Notes: generated by a model from the letters alone, not told the origin. A stretch of DNA of 64,000 bases from Devosia equisanguinis (GCF_900631955.1 NZ_UZWD01000030.1:1-64000); one strand, 5' to 3'; counted from the first letter of the stretch, positions 9,122 through 19,105 are shown. Program-made: numbers and translations.

Positions 9122-10381
9122 CTAAAGCTCGGCGCGGCGGAGTTTGGGGGCGGTGGTGCGGGCGGATTCGAGGACGAGGTCGGGGCGGATGGGGCCGGCG
9201 GGGGCCAGATGGTCGCCCTTGACCAGAAGGATTTCGTTGTCCAGCAGCTCGATGATTTCGCGCTCGCCGGACACGCCAATGGCGATCAGGGCGATGTCGA
9301 AGCGGCCGAGATAGCTGGCGATATCGGAGAGGTGGAAGTCGGTATAGGCTTCGGGATTGGCGATGAAGCGGTTGGCGTTGACGCGCAGGGAGCGCACGCC
9401 CATGGCGGCGAGATCGGCGGCGTCGACCCGCAATGAGCGCACATCGGTGAGCGAGAAACCGGCGCCCTTGCGCGCCATGGTCTCGGCAACGGTGCGCTCG
9501 GGACCGGACATGGCGTTCCACTGGCTTTCCGACATCAGGAAGATCAGCCCCGGCGCGATGGCCCGGTTGGCGTCGAGCGTTGCCAGCACCTGCTCGGCGG
9601 TGGAGGAATCGCCGAGCGAGGCCAGCGAGAACGGAATATAGAGCGTCACCGGCTGGCCAGTGGCGCGGGAGCGGCGGGCGATGGCGATGGCTTCGAACAA
9701 GGCCGTGCCCTCGATATCGCGCACCACGTCCTCGCCGCCCCGCACCGGCATGAAATCGGCCTCCTCGGCCAGATCGCCATTTTCCAGCGTCAGCCGCGGC
9801 AGGAGATCGTAGCCGGCGGGCCGGCGCTGCGGCAGGCGGACGACGGGTTGGATATGAAAAGTCAGGCGGTGATCGGCGACGGCCTGGCGCAGGACGGGCA
9901 GCGGAATGACCGGCTGGCTGGGCATGGCGGTGAATTTGGGGGCCACCGGCTCGGGCACGGGCGCCGGCATATAGTCGCCCATGGCGCTGGCGTTGCGCTT
10001 GGCGGGACGATCGACGCGCTCCTCTACCTCGGCCACGGCCTCGGCGACCTGGCGGATAACCGTGCCGAGCACGGAAATATCGGCCTCGAGCATGTCGATG
10101 CGCTGGCCCAGCTTGAGATCGGTCAGGGCATTGATGCGCTGGCCGAGCACGGCGCCGGCCTGGGCGTCGGTGGCGAGCAGCCGGGAAAGTTCCTGGATGG
10201 CCTGTTCGAGGCGGCGCTCGGCGCGCTGGCGCAACTGGCGCTCGACGACGACGAAGCAGACGCAGCCGACGACGACCACCACCAGCACCGCATTGGCCGG
10301 GGTGAAGGCGAGCGCAAAATAGGCCAAGGCGCCCATGGCGGCGGCGGCAAGCGCGATGAACGAATAGACCAGAGCCTGCAC
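9122..10381 (-). CDS. Membrane-anchored EAL-like protein with degenerate catalytic motifs
   Basis: 419 aa. Two hydrophobic segments near the N-terminus (LVYSFIALAAAAMGALAYFAL and NAVLVVVVVGCVCFVVV) are followed by a coiled-coil-like region (RQLRQRAERRLEQAIQELSR to about residue 120), a Pro-rich linker and an EAL-type fold from about residue 165. The EAL signature is replaced by DLLPR, the metal-binding Asn (I-N-x-S) by Pro (LYIPFSLASL), and the DDFG motif by TDVRS, so c-di-GMP hydrolysis is unlikely. It may instead bind nucleotide or protein. The GTG start at 10381 precedes the first membrane helix; the region further upstream is antisense to the divergent regulator. The 298-bp gap to that regulator presumably holds both promoters. 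Confidence 0.8.
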   Translation of the reverse strand: MQALVYSFIALAAAAMGALAYFALAFTPANAVLVVVVVGCVCFVVVERQLRQRAERRLEQAIQELSRLLATDAQAGAVLGQRINALTDLKLGQRIDMLEADISVLGTVIRQVAEAVAEVEERVDRPAKRNASAMGDYMPAPVPEPVAPKFTAMPSQPVIPLPVLRQAVADHRLTFHIQPVVRLPQRRPAGYDLLPRLTLENGDLAEEADFMPVRGGEDVVRDIEGTALFEAIAIARRSRATGQPVTLYIPFSLASLGDSSTAEQVLATLDANRAIAPGLIFLMSESQWNAMSGPERTVAETMARKGAGFSLTDVRSLRVDAADLAAMGVRSLRVNANRFIANPEAYTDFHLSDIASYLGRFDIALIAIGVSGEREIIELLDNEILLVKGDHLAPAGPIRPDLVLESARTTAPKLRRAEL

Positions 10382-10679
10382 GGGCGAACCTGCACCCCTT
10401 CTGATGCGCCGGGATTCGGCCTTGTTTTCATAACACCGCACCCACAGCGGCAAAAGCGCCACGCGGCCCTCTCCCGGGCTATTTCGGGCCAAAACAGGCG
10501 GAAAAGCGCCGATTTTTGGGTCCGGCTCGCTAAATCTGCGCCAAGGCGGGGCAAATGCAGGCAACAGACAGGCGCGGAACTGGAACGGAATATTTACCCT
10601 AATTGGGGAACTATCGGGGGGATCGACAGGCCGCCAGGACCATTTGGCGGCCACGTGAGACCGGGGCAAGTAGACCGAT

Positions 10680-12110
10680 ATGACCATGACGACGGGCAGC
10701 GAAGTCGCACTCAGCGGACAGGTTCTGCTCATTGATCGCGACGGCAGTTCCGCGCGAGTGATCGGCGCCTCGCTGCGCGAATCGATGCTGGTGACACCCG
10801 AGGTGACGGTGGTGGAAGCCGGACGCGCCGCAGCGGAACTGCTGCGCCAGACGCGGTTCGACGTGGTCATTGCCGATCTCAGCAGCCTGCTCGACCTGGC
10901 GACGAGCGTCGAGGATGCGGTGACGCGACTGGTCAAGCTGGCTGAGGGCGCGCTGTTGCTGGCAGTGGCCGATGGCAGCTCGGTCAGCGCCGCACTGGGC
11001 GCCATGCGCGCCGGTGCGCATGATTATGTGGCCAAGCCGATCGATGGCACCGCGCTGGCAGCGCGAATCGGTGAACTGGCGCAGCGCCATGGCCGCCCGC
11101 GCTCGCTGGGGGCGGAATGCGGCACCGGCCCGGTGGTAGCGGACTATGCCGGTTTCGTCGGCGCTTCGAGCGCCATGCAGTTTCTTTATGAGCAGATCGG
11201 TCGCGTCGCGACCTCGTCGGCGCCGGTCTTCATCACCGGGGAAAGCGGCACCGGCAAGGATGTGTGCGCCGAGGCGCTGCATGCCAAGGGACCGCGCGCC
11301 GACCGGCGGTTTGTGGCCATCAATTGCGCCGCCATTCCCCGTGATCTGATGGAAAGCGAGCTGTTCGGGGTGACGCGCGGCGCTTTTACCGGCGCGCATG
11401 AAGATCGCAAGGGCGCCACCGAACTGGCGGATGGCGGCACGCTGTTCCTCGACGAAATTGGGGAAATGGACCTCTCCCTGCAATCGAAACTCCTGCGGTT
11501 CCTGCAGACGGGCGCGATCAGCCGGGTGGGCGAAACGGCGGCGCGCAAGGTGGATGTGCGGGTGATCTGCGCCACCAATCGCAATCCCATGCAGATGATC
11601 GCCGAGCGGCAATTCCGCGAGGACCTGTTCTATCGCCTGCATGTCCTGCCCATTCACCTGCCGCCGCTGCGCCAGCGGCCGACCGATATCATGGTGCTGG
11701 CCCGCCATTTCCTCGGTCGCTATGCGCGCGAGGAGCACAAGAGTTTCGTCGGCTTCGCGCCCGACGCCGCCCAACAGCTGACGGCGGCCGACTGGCCCGG
11801 CAATGTCCGGCAATTGCAGAACCTGATCCGCCGCATGGTGGTGATGTTCGACGGCGGGGAAATCAGCGCCGGCATGCTCAGCGCTGCCGATATCGAATCG
11901 CAGGTCAGTTTCCCCGCGCCGGTGGAAGCGCCGCGCTCGGAAGGCAAGCGGCCGGTACTGCCGATGTGGCAGCAGGAACAGCGGATCATCGAAGACGCTA
12001 TCGCCGCCTATGGCGGCAATATCTCGATGGCCGCCGCCGCGCTGGAGATCAGCCCGTCGACGATCTATCGCAAGCGGCAAGGCTGGGCGGAAATGGCCGC
12101 GGCGAGCTGA
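10680..12110 (+). CDS. Sigma-54-dependent response regulator (NtrC family)
   Basis: 476 aa with three domains: receiver (about 12-125, phospho-acceptor Asp in DVVIADLSS and conserved Lys in YVAKP), AAA+ sigma-54 interaction domain (about 155-390; Walker A GESGTGKD, GAFTGA loop, Walker B TLFLDEIGEM) and a C-terminal Fis-type helix-turn-helix (NISMAAAALEISPSTIYRKR). It should bind upstream enhancers and drive sigma-54 RNA polymerase when phosphorylated. The receiver lacks the usual tandem acidic residues near its start (LLIDRDGSSA keeps only D-R-D), so regulation may be atypical. No histidine kinase gene is adjacent. Target genes are not evident; it is divergent from the degenerate EAL protein, a candidate partner. 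Confidence 0.92.
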   Translation: MTMTTGSEVALSGQVLLIDRDGSSARVIGASLRESMLVTPEVTVVEAGRAAAELLRQTRFDVVIADLSSLLDLATSVEDAVTRLVKLAEGALLLAVADGSSVSAALGAMRAGAHDYVAKPIDGTALAARIGELAQRHGRPRSLGAECGTGPVVADYAGFVGASSAMQFLYEQIGRVATSSAPVFITGESGTGKDVCAEALHAKGPRADRRFVAINCAAIPRDLMESELFGVTRGAFTGAHEDRKGATELADGGTLFLDEIGEMDLSLQSKLLRFLQTGAISRVGETAARKVDVRVICATNRNPMQMIAERQFREDLFYRLHVLPIHLPPLRQRPTDIMVLARHFLGRYAREEHKSFVGFAPDAAQQLTAADWPGNVRQLQNLIRRMVVMFDGGEISAGMLSAADIESQVSFPAPVEAPRSEGKRPVLPMWQQEQRIIEDAIAAYGGNISMAAAALEISPSTIYRKRQGWAEMAAAS

Positions 12111-12314
12111 GGGGGAACCCATTTCTGCGCTAATAAGAGCTTTGACCGTCCGAAAGAAGCGGGCAGCCTCATTTCGCCTATCAAGAATTACCAACTCTTT
12201 GGTGACCGGTTGGTTTCCGGCGTGTGTGGCCAGTGTCTCTAAATCGACAACAGCTGTATCCACTGTGGCTGAGAAGTCGGACGCCTAGTCCGGTCATCGG
12301 CAACGCTGATTGGG

Positions 12315-13223
12315 TCAGTCCTCCAGCGCCGCTTTCTGCGCAGAGAGCATGTCAATAAGCTTTTGAATTTCTTTTGCGCCGATATCGGTTTCACCGCGAT
12401 AGGAAATCAAAATCTGCTTGTCTGGCCCTACCTTCGCACGAAACCATTCCTCGAACCCTTGCGTCGCCTTCTGTTCTTCGAACTCGAATGTGGGCGGCTT
12501 GTGCTCTTGGCTGGGGGCGGGAGTGTCGACAATCACTTCGCTCATTGGGATTCCTGTCTTGCTTCCTTCCACAGCTACCCAATTGCCATCATCTGACACC
12601 ATTCGGACCCTCAGAGGCTTTGGAAATTGAAGCGCACCCTGACTTTCCCATTGAACAAGATCGCCTACACGCGCCCCGCCGAAAGTGGCTACGCCACCGC
12701 CAGGCACCTCTAAATCTGTCTTGCCAGATGACTGATTTCCATGACTTTCGCTTGCGCCTTCTTGCTCGATGTATCGCATGGTTTCGAGAAACGCCTTAGC
12801 CGCTGGTCCCACAGCCGAATTGTTGAACCCCTCCCTCTCAAGATATGTTCTCACCCCATTTTCAGGGGGAACTGGAATGTCAGGAAACCTCGCTCGAATA
12901 TCTTGAAACAAGCGCGGCAGCATCGCAGCCTCAAGAAGCGCTGCGCCTCTCTCATTATCGTCGTTGGGATGCAAAATTGTCCTGGCGAGAGTCGTAACGC
13001 GCATAGCGCCTTTACCCGCGCGCTCAACGAGCCCGAATGAAGCTAGCGCTGCAAGTGCCTTTGCGGCTGGGCCGCTCATAGTTGAATACCCGATCAGTTT
13101 TGCCCCGTTTTCCCGGTCAACTGGCGAAGAGCGGTAGTCTTTTTCGATTTTGGCTACCGCCACAATCGCATCCTCTAACGACATGCTGGGGTACGACGGG
13201 CTACGCACTGGCTTGGCATCCAT
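12315..13223 (-). CDS. Unknown protein with putative winged-helix and SH3-like segments
   Basis: 302 aa, family not recognised. Residues 1-75 look like a DNA-binding winged helix (SGPAAKALAALASFGLVERAGKGAMRVTTLAR), residues about 75-145 are helical, and a later segment (ARVGDLVQWESQGALQFPKPLRVRM) looks like a small beta-barrel. The C-terminus (GETDIGAKEIQKLIDMLSAQKAALED) is helical. The start is ATG 13223, with GGAGG 5 nt upstream; that motif overlaps an earlier GTG and decides against it. Codon use and base composition are clearly less GC-rich than neighbours, suggesting transfer. A 6-bp inverted repeat sits right upstream of the start and could be an autoregulatory operator. No partner gene is obvious. 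Confidence 0.75.
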   Translation of the reverse strand: MDAKPVRSPSYPSMSLEDAIVAVAKIEKDYRSSPVDRENGAKLIGYSTMSGPAAKALAALASFGLVERAGKGAMRVTTLARTILHPNDDNERGAALLEAAMLPRLFQDIRARFPDIPVPPENGVRTYLEREGFNNSAVGPAAKAFLETMRYIEQEGASESHGNQSSGKTDLEVPGGGVATFGGARVGDLVQWESQGALQFPKPLRVRMVSDDGNWVAVEGSKTGIPMSEVIVDTPAPSQEHKPPTFEFEEQKATQGFEEWFRAKVGPDKQILISYRGETDIGAKEIQKLIDMLSAQKAALED

Positions 13224-13239
13224 AGGGGCCTCCACTCGA

Positions 13240-13256
13240 TATCTAAATGATAGATA
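13240..13256. promoter_or_regulatory. Inverted repeat TATCTA-N5-TAGATA, candidate operator
   Basis: A perfect 6-bp inverted repeat with a 5-nt spacer, 16 bp upstream of the ATG of the unknown winged-helix-like gene. Its position over the presumed promoter or leader and the AT-rich arms fit autorepression; no protein is known to bind it. Confidence 0.4.
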
Positions 13257-13824
13257 GCGCGCTTACTCCACAAAAGCAACGCCCGTTACTCCGATGACTT
13301 GAACGTCACCTTGAAGTCGTGCAATATGATTCTCGCCGGGGGATGAATCCCCGGCGACACACATGATTGGAAAGTAGATGGGGCCCATATGACGACTTCC
13401 CGGCCTAACGAGGTCTTGCACACCTGGTTAAGTTGGCAGCCGCTTGCAGGGCGGTAGGGGTCGGGGCTCAGCCCCGACTCCGCACTATCCCGGAATCGGT
13501 CCGGGCAGAAGTGTGTCGCCGAAAGGCCAACACGCAGCATGCGACTCTGATTCATTTATGGAATCAGGTCAACGGCTATTTTGGCCGCACCCTTTCAGGA
13601 AAGGGAATGGGCAACCTCGTCACCGCTGAAATTGCGGCGATTATGAAGACTGCTCGCGCGCCGAGGGCACAGGCAGCGCGGATATGTTCTTCGGAAGGCG
13701 CGGTCTACCGAATGCCCCATCACTCTCCATTGACTGCAATAACGACACTGAACTTGGCGCCGCGTGCTCAGGGCGACACCTACCGAGCACTAGGTTCCAC
13801 GTAAGCCGCCACTCCCCCCCACCC
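13257..13824. other. Gene-free accessory stretch with three hairpins
   Basis: 568 bp without a gene I can support. It contains hairpins CGCCGGGG/CCCCGGCG (13334-13356), GTCGGGGC/GCCCCGAC with a TCA loop (13460-13478) and CTGATTC/GAATCAG (about 13546-13566). None is followed by a T-run. A plus-strand reading frame (13433-13804) is open but has no ribosome binding site and no recognisable family; it may be a gene remnant. The segment could also encode a structured RNA. Confidence 0.4.
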
Positions 13825-14793
13825 CTAAGGCGTGCTGGCTTCCTTGGCGCGGGTGCGTTCCAGGCCGAGCCAACGTTCGCGCAGGATGACGGCGATGCCG
13901 GCGGCGACGATGATGGTGCTGCCGATGAGCATGGGCACGGTGGGGATATCGGCGAAGATGATGAAGCCGATGATGATGGTCAGCAGCAGCGACACATATT
14001 CGAAGGGCGCGATCACCGACATGTCGGCGTAACGGTAGCATGAGGTCAGCAACAACTGGCCGATGCCGCCGAAGAACCCGGCGCCGACCAGCAGCGCCGC
14101 CTGTTGCGGGGTGGGCCAGACCCAGCCGAAGGGCAGACTGAAGAGGCTGAGCACGCTGGCGCTGATGAAAAAATAGGTGACGATGGCCTCGGTGCGCTCG
14201 GTCTGCACCAGGGTGCGGACCTGCAGCATGGCGAAGGCCGACAGGAAGGCGGCGGCCAATGCTGCCAAGGCGCCGATGGTGGTGCCATCGACCGGTTGTG
14301 CGCCGCCGGAAAAGACGGTGAGGCGGGGAAAGAGGATGATCAACACACCCACGAGACCGACGAGCACTGTGGTCCAGCGGAAGACATAGACCTTTTCGCG
14401 CAGCAGCAGCGCGGAGAGAATGACGATGATCAGCGGAGAGGCATAGCCGATGGCGGTGGCCTCGGGCAGCGGCAGGCGCGTCAGCGCGAAGAAGCCCAAG
14501 CCCATCGAAGCGACGCCGACCAGGCCCCGGACCACATGGCCAAGCGGGCGCCTGGTGGTAAAGGCATAGGCCAGATGACCCGTCCAGGCCAGCCAGGCCA
14601 GAACCGGCAATAGCGCAAAGAATGAACGGAAGAACACCATCTGGCCCGCAGGAATGGTCTGCGTGGCCTTGAGCATGGTGGCCATGACCACGAAGCAGCA
14701 GACCGAAGCGACCTTGAGGGCGATGCCACGCAGCGGGCCGCCGCTCCTGATGGACGGCGAGGCAGCCTCTCGTGCAGCGGCGGGCGTGGTCAC
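13825..14793 (-). CDS. EamA-family (DMT superfamily) transporter
   Basis: 322 aa with ten predicted transmembrane helices arranged as two five-helix EamA repeats; typical signatures are FFRSFFALLPVLAW in the first half and a similar ALVETYFFISAS-like region in the second. Such permeases of the drug/metabolite superfamily export or import small metabolites (amino acids, S-adenosylmethionine and others); the substrate cannot be told from sequence. The GTG start at 14793 has GGAT about 8 nt upstream. The small gene 14817-15011 lies just upstream on the same strand, 23 bp away, so the two may be cotranscribed. Confidence 0.88.
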   Translation of the reverse strand: MTTPAAAREAASPSIRSGGPLRGIALKVASVCCFVVMATMLKATQTIPAGQMVFFRSFFALLPVLAWLAWTGHLAYAFTTRRPLGHVVRGLVGVASMGLGFFALTRLPLPEATAIGYASPLIIVILSALLLREKVYVFRWTTVLVGLVGVLIILFPRLTVFSGGAQPVDGTTIGALAALAAAFLSAFAMLQVRTLVQTERTEAIVTYFFISASVLSLFSLPFGWVWPTPQQAALLVGAGFFGGIGQLLLTSCYRYADMSVIAPFEYVSLLLTIIIGFIIFADIPTVPMLIGSTIIVAAGIAVILRERWLGLERTRAKEASTP

Positions 14794-14816
14794 GTCGATC
14801 CTATCCGGGCCGGGCC

Positions 14817-15011
14817 TTACTTGCCGGCCGCAGCTTCCAGCTTTTCCTTGGCAATACGGGCGGTGGCGAAAGCCTTGTGCTCTTCGCCCACGGCGCTGCC
14901 GGACTTGAGGACCTTGCCCTCAGCGTCCTGCACTTCCCAGTGCCAGTTGGAATTGGGACCGACGCCGCCTTTGCGGCGCAACTTGATCTGAAGGGAGGAT
15001 TGTTCGCTCAT
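14817..15011 (-). CDS. Small conserved-looking hypothetical protein
   Basis: 64 aa. Basic N-terminus (LQIKLRRKGG), then a compact beta-type segment NSNWHWEVQDAEGKVLKSG and a C-terminal Ala/Lys-rich helix (FATARIAKEKLEAAAGK). The layout is faintly like the YegP/DUF1508 fold (sequence pattern of query-like beta strands then helix) but the match is too weak to assign. The start ATG 15011 has AAGGCAG upstream. It is probably cotranscribed with the EamA transporter gene. Confidence 0.65.
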   Translation of the reverse strand: MSEQSSLQIKLRRKGGVGPNSNWHWEVQDAEGKVLKSGSAVGEEHKAFATARIAKEKLEAAAGK

Positions 15012-15197
15012 GGTCTGCCTTATGGCTCACTCTGGTGACGGAAGGAAGGGGCCGCGTGCATTTCGATGCCGCGGCGCGTGGATAGAGGGGACTCTATTCA
15101 AAAATGAATGTGCAACCTCGTAAAATCGAGAATTTCGAATAGGGGTGGCGAAGACTAGATAGGGCGCATCAACAACAGACCAGCACGGAGAGAAGGA

Positions 15198-15617
15198 TTG
15201 GATAGCAAGGCAATGCAAGGCGCAGTGATCGGCGCGCCCCGCATGATCGTTCGGAGCGAAGGCGCGGCTTTGTTTGTGGCGGCCAGCGTGCTGTATTTTA
15301 TGCTCGGTGGGCCGTGGTGGCTGTTTGCGGTGCTGCTGTTCGCGCCGGACCTGTCGTTTCTGGGCTATGCGGCCGGCAGCCGAACCGGCGCGGTGGTCTA
15401 TAATCTGGCGCACACTTTTGTCGTACCACTGGCGCTGGGGCTGATCGCCGTGGTGCTGAAGATCGAGCTGCTGCAGCATCTGGCGCTGATCCATCTGGCC
15501 CATATCGGGCTCGATCGCGCGCTGGGCTATGGGCTCAAATATGCCAGCGGTTTCAAGGATACGCATTTGGGGCGGCTGAAGGGTGGGAAGCAGAAGGGGC
15601 GACAAGGGACGAGTTGA
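15198..15617 (+). CDS. DUF4260 family membrane protein
   Basis: 139 aa, about four hydrophobic segments. It carries the family signatures PWWLFAVLLFAPDLSFLGY, VYNLAHTFVVP and LAHIGLDRALGYGLKY, ending in FKDTHLGRL. DUF4260 proteins are small integral membrane proteins of unknown function in diverse bacteria. A TTG start at 15198 is chosen because GGAGAGAAGG lies just before it; ATG 15213 is an alternative with a weaker site. It stands alone on the plus strand between minus-strand genes. Confidence 0.85.
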   Translation: MDSKAMQGAVIGAPRMIVRSEGAALFVAASVLYFMLGGPWWLFAVLLFAPDLSFLGYAAGSRTGAVVYNLAHTFVVPLALGLIAVVLKIELLQHLALIHLAHIGLDRALGYGLKYASGFKDTHLGRLKGGKQKGRQGTS

Positions 15618-15645
15618 ACGTCTTGGCACCCCAGTCACCGCCGCG

Positions 15646-15666
15646 CCCTCGGGTCGAGCCCGAGGG
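15646..15666. repeat. CCCTCGGG palindrome (family C)
   Basis: CCCTCGGG-N5-CCCGAGGG. The same palindrome, with GTGACG nearby, recurs at 33631-33651, 33681-33701, 63187-63207 and 63253-63273. It lies in the convergent gap between the DUF4260 gene and the DUF427 gene and may act as a bidirectional terminator. Confidence 0.7.
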
Positions 15667-15741
15667 TGACGAGCGGTGGTTGGGTAGAGGCCGGTGGTTG
15701 GGAGGGCCGTGGGGTCGTCGGCCCTAACAGGGAAAAGCCGG

Positions 15742-16101
15742 TCAGACCTCGGTGACTTCGACCTTGAGGCGGGCACCGGCAAAGGTGAGGAGGTCGCGGA
15801 TGGGTTCGAAGCGACCTTCGGCATAGGGATAGTACCAGGCCTCGTCGGCACCATCGGCGGTCAGGGTCTTGATGGTGTAAAAATGCGCTTCGCCCGGGCC
15901 GGCATCGGTGCGGCGGGTGTCCGAGGCTTCGAGAATGCCGGGATGGATATCCTCGAGCGGCAGGAAATAGAGCGGGTCCGCGCCGGGGGCATCGAGACGC
16001 AAGGCCCTGATGGAGCTTGCAATCTCGGCATCGTCGAAAATGATGTGCACGCGCCCCGAAACCGGCGCAATGCTGGCGGAAGAGAAATCGGTATTGGCCA
16101 T
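15742..16101 (-). CDS. DUF427 domain protein
   Basis: 119 aa. It matches the DUF427 pattern: RVHIIFDDAEIASSIRALRL, then YFLPLEDIHPGILEASDTRR and a C-terminal ADEAWYYPYAEGRFEPIRDLLTF. Function is unknown; the family has a small beta-barrel-like fold. The start ATG 16101 is preceded by GAGGG. It lies divergent from groESL, whose promoter region follows directly upstream. Confidence 0.8.
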   Translation of the reverse strand: MANTDFSSASIAPVSGRVHIIFDDAEIASSIRALRLDAPGADPLYFLPLEDIHPGILEASDTRRTDAGPGEAHFYTIKTLTADGADEAWYYPYAEGRFEPIRDLLTFAGARLKVEVTEV

Positions 16102-16171
16102 GGTCGGTGCCCTCGTTTCTGCAAATGGGATCAAACCCATAACGCGCCAGCAAAAACTCCGTTCACGCGCC

Positions 16172-16201
16172 CTTGACTCTTCTGACACCCCGTTCCTATA
16201 T
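16172..16201 (+). promoter_or_regulatory. groESL promoter, housekeeping type
   Basis: -35 CTTGAC (16172-16177) and -10 CTATAT (16196-16201) with 17 bp between TTGACT and CTATAT. This is close to the alphaproteobacterial housekeeping/heat-shock-type consensus. The start point would fall at about 16208, just before the CIRCE element. Confidence 0.8.
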
Positions 16202-16213
16202 CCCAGCTGCCTG

Positions 16214-16240
16214 TTAGCACTCCTCCTTGTTGAGTGCTAA
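16214..16240 (+). promoter_or_regulatory. CIRCE element, HrcA operator
   Basis: TTAGCACTC-N9-GAGTGCTAA, a perfect 9-bp inverted repeat matching the CIRCE consensus. It overlaps the predicted transcription start of groES, so HrcA would repress groESL at normal temperature. hrcA itself is not in the window. Confidence 0.97.
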
Positions 16241-16287
16241 CAGCACCGAAATTGCATTCAGAAATGATGCCAAGAGGAACTGAAATC

Positions 16288-16578
16288 ATGGGCTTCCGTC
16301 CCCTGCATGACCGCGTGGTCGTCCGTCGCGTCGACAGTGAAGAAAAGACCAAGGGCGGGATCATCATCCCCGACACCGCCAAGGAAAAGCCCTCCGAGGG
16401 CGTCGTCGTTTCCGTGGGCCCCGGCGCTCGCGACGAGAACGGCAAGATCAATGCGCTCGACGTCAAGGCCGGCGATCGCGTGCTCTTCGGCAAGTGGAGC
16501 GGCACCGAGGTGAAGCTCAACGGCGAAGACCTGATCATCATGAAGGAAAGCGACATCATGGGCGTGATCGAGGCCTAA
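16288..16578 (+). CDS. groS: Co-chaperonin GroES
   Basis: 96 aa, the usual length. Typical GroES sequence: [20 protein letters not shown] at the N-terminus, mobile loop [19 protein letters not shown], and C-terminal [15 protein letters not shown]. It forms a heptameric cap on GroEL for ATP-driven folding in the cytoplasm. ATG 16288 has AAGAGGAAC upstream; an upstream in-frame ATG at 16234 lies in the CIRCE region and is rejected. groEL follows after 48 bp. Confidence 0.98.
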   Translation: MGFRPLHDRVVVRRVDSEEKTKGGIIIPDTAKEKPSEGVVVSVGPGARDENGKINALDVKAGDRVLFGKWSGTEVKLNGEDLIIMKESDIMGVIEA

Positions 16579-16614
16579 GGCTTCGCACCCATCCTGTCGT
16601 TCAACCCACTTTAA

Positions 16615-18267
<1,653 letters not shown>

Positions 18268-18324
18268 TTCGCGACAGCGAACTAAGCTTCAAGGATCGTT
18301 TCTTCCCAGTCACGATCTTTGTGG

Positions 18325-18358
18325 AAGGCCTCGGTGGAAACACCGGGGCCTTTTTTGT
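18325..18358 (+). terminator. Rho-independent terminator of groESL
   Basis: Stem GGCCTCGGTG/CACCGGGGCC with GAAA loop, then TTTTTT. A classic intrinsic terminator 58 bp after the groEL stop. Confidence 0.92.
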
Positions 18359-18434
18359 GTCCAGAGCACAGTCAAGGCGAGCCCTTGCGCCTGATCCTGG
18401 GTTTGGCCCAGAGTGTGTCGAGGCAGGATGTCGC

Positions 18435-18471
18435 TTGGTTGAATTCATCAAGAATGTGTATTATTTTACAC
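18435..18471 (+). promoter_or_regulatory. hicAB promoter with palindromic operator
   Basis: Proposed -35 TTGGTT (18435-18440) and -10 TATTAT (18459-18464), spacer 18. The -10 is embedded in the palindrome GTGTATTATTTTACAC (18456-18471), 11 bp before hicA. Autorepression by HicB binding such a palindrome is the known mode of control in the family; this exact site is inferred. Confidence 0.6.
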
Positions 18472-18481
18472 GGAAGCGAGA

Positions 18482-18676
18482 ATGGTTGAGCAGAACAGTC
18501 GCAAACTGATTGCCGCCATTCAGCGTGAAGGCTGGGTGCTGGTCGGCACGACGGGATCGCATCACCATTTCAAGCATCCGACGCGACCGGGCAAGCTGAC
18601 CATACCGCATCCCAAGCGGGAACTGCCTCTGGGCACCGTACGGGCGATTTTGAAACAGGCGGGACTATTGGAGTAG
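18482..18676 (+). CDS. hicA: HicA-family mRNA interferase toxin
   Basis: 64 aa, short dsRBD-like HicA fold. The catalytic His lies in GSHHHFKHP (about residues 24-32), and the ending PKRELPLGTVRAILKQAGL is the family C-terminus. It cleaves mRNA independently of or with the ribosome and is neutralised by HicB. hicB follows after 7 bp. ATG 18482 has GGAAGCGAG upstream. All key residues are intact, so the toxin is probably active when free. Confidence 0.93.
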   Translation: MVEQNSRKLIAAIQREGWVLVGTTGSHHHFKHPTRPGKLTIPHPKRELPLGTVRAILKQAGLLE

Positions 18677-18683
18677 CCGAGTT

Positions 18684-19085
18684 TTGCGTTTCATTGCCAT
18701 GATCCACAAAGATCCCGACAGCGCATTTGGTGTGCAGTTTCCGGACGTGCCAGGATGCTTTTCTGCTGGCGAGACATTGGAAGAAGCCTCGCAAAATGCC
18801 GTCGAAGCGCTGGGTTCGCATATCCGCATGCTGGAAGCGGATGGAGATGCAATTCCCCAGCCCCGTTCGCTCGACGCCATTGTCGATGATGAGAGCCTGA
18901 ACGAGGCGCGCGCTGACGCCATACTGGTTTCCGTTCCGCTGGTTCGAGACCTTGGATCGACGACGCGCATCAATGTGTCGCTCGATCTCGGGCTGTTGCA
19001 GGCGATCGACGATGAAGCTCGATCTCGCGGCCAAACCCGCTCGGCATTCATCGCGTCTGCTGTGCGTCGGGAGCTTGCGGACTAA
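18684..19085 (+). CDS. hicB: HicB-family antitoxin with ribbon-helix-helix DNA-binding domain
   Basis: 133 aa. The N-terminal partial RNase H-like HicB domain (FGVQFPDVPGCFSAGETLEEA) binds HicA; the C-terminus (TTRINVSLDLGLLQAIDDEA, then SRGQTRSAFIASAVRREL) is a ribbon-helix-helix DNA-binding domain that would bind the palindrome upstream of hicA. The start is a TTG at 18684: the family N-terminus MRFIAMIHKD aligns exactly there and the next ATG, six codons later, would cut it. Confidence 0.92.
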   Translation: MRFIAMIHKDPDSAFGVQFPDVPGCFSAGETLEEASQNAVEALGSHIRMLEADGDAIPQPRSLDAIVDDESLNEARADAILVSVPLVRDLGSTTRINVSLDLGLLQAIDDEARSRGQTRSAFIASAVRRELAD

Positions 19086-19105
19086 GGCCGCTCTGAGACC
19101 GACAA

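Noticed and set aside
10611-12263. 550-aa minus-strand frame antisense to the sigma-54 regulator
   Set aside because: The regulator has all domains. Only the first 50 codons (to about 12111) lie outside it and could be a remnant, but nothing is recognisable.
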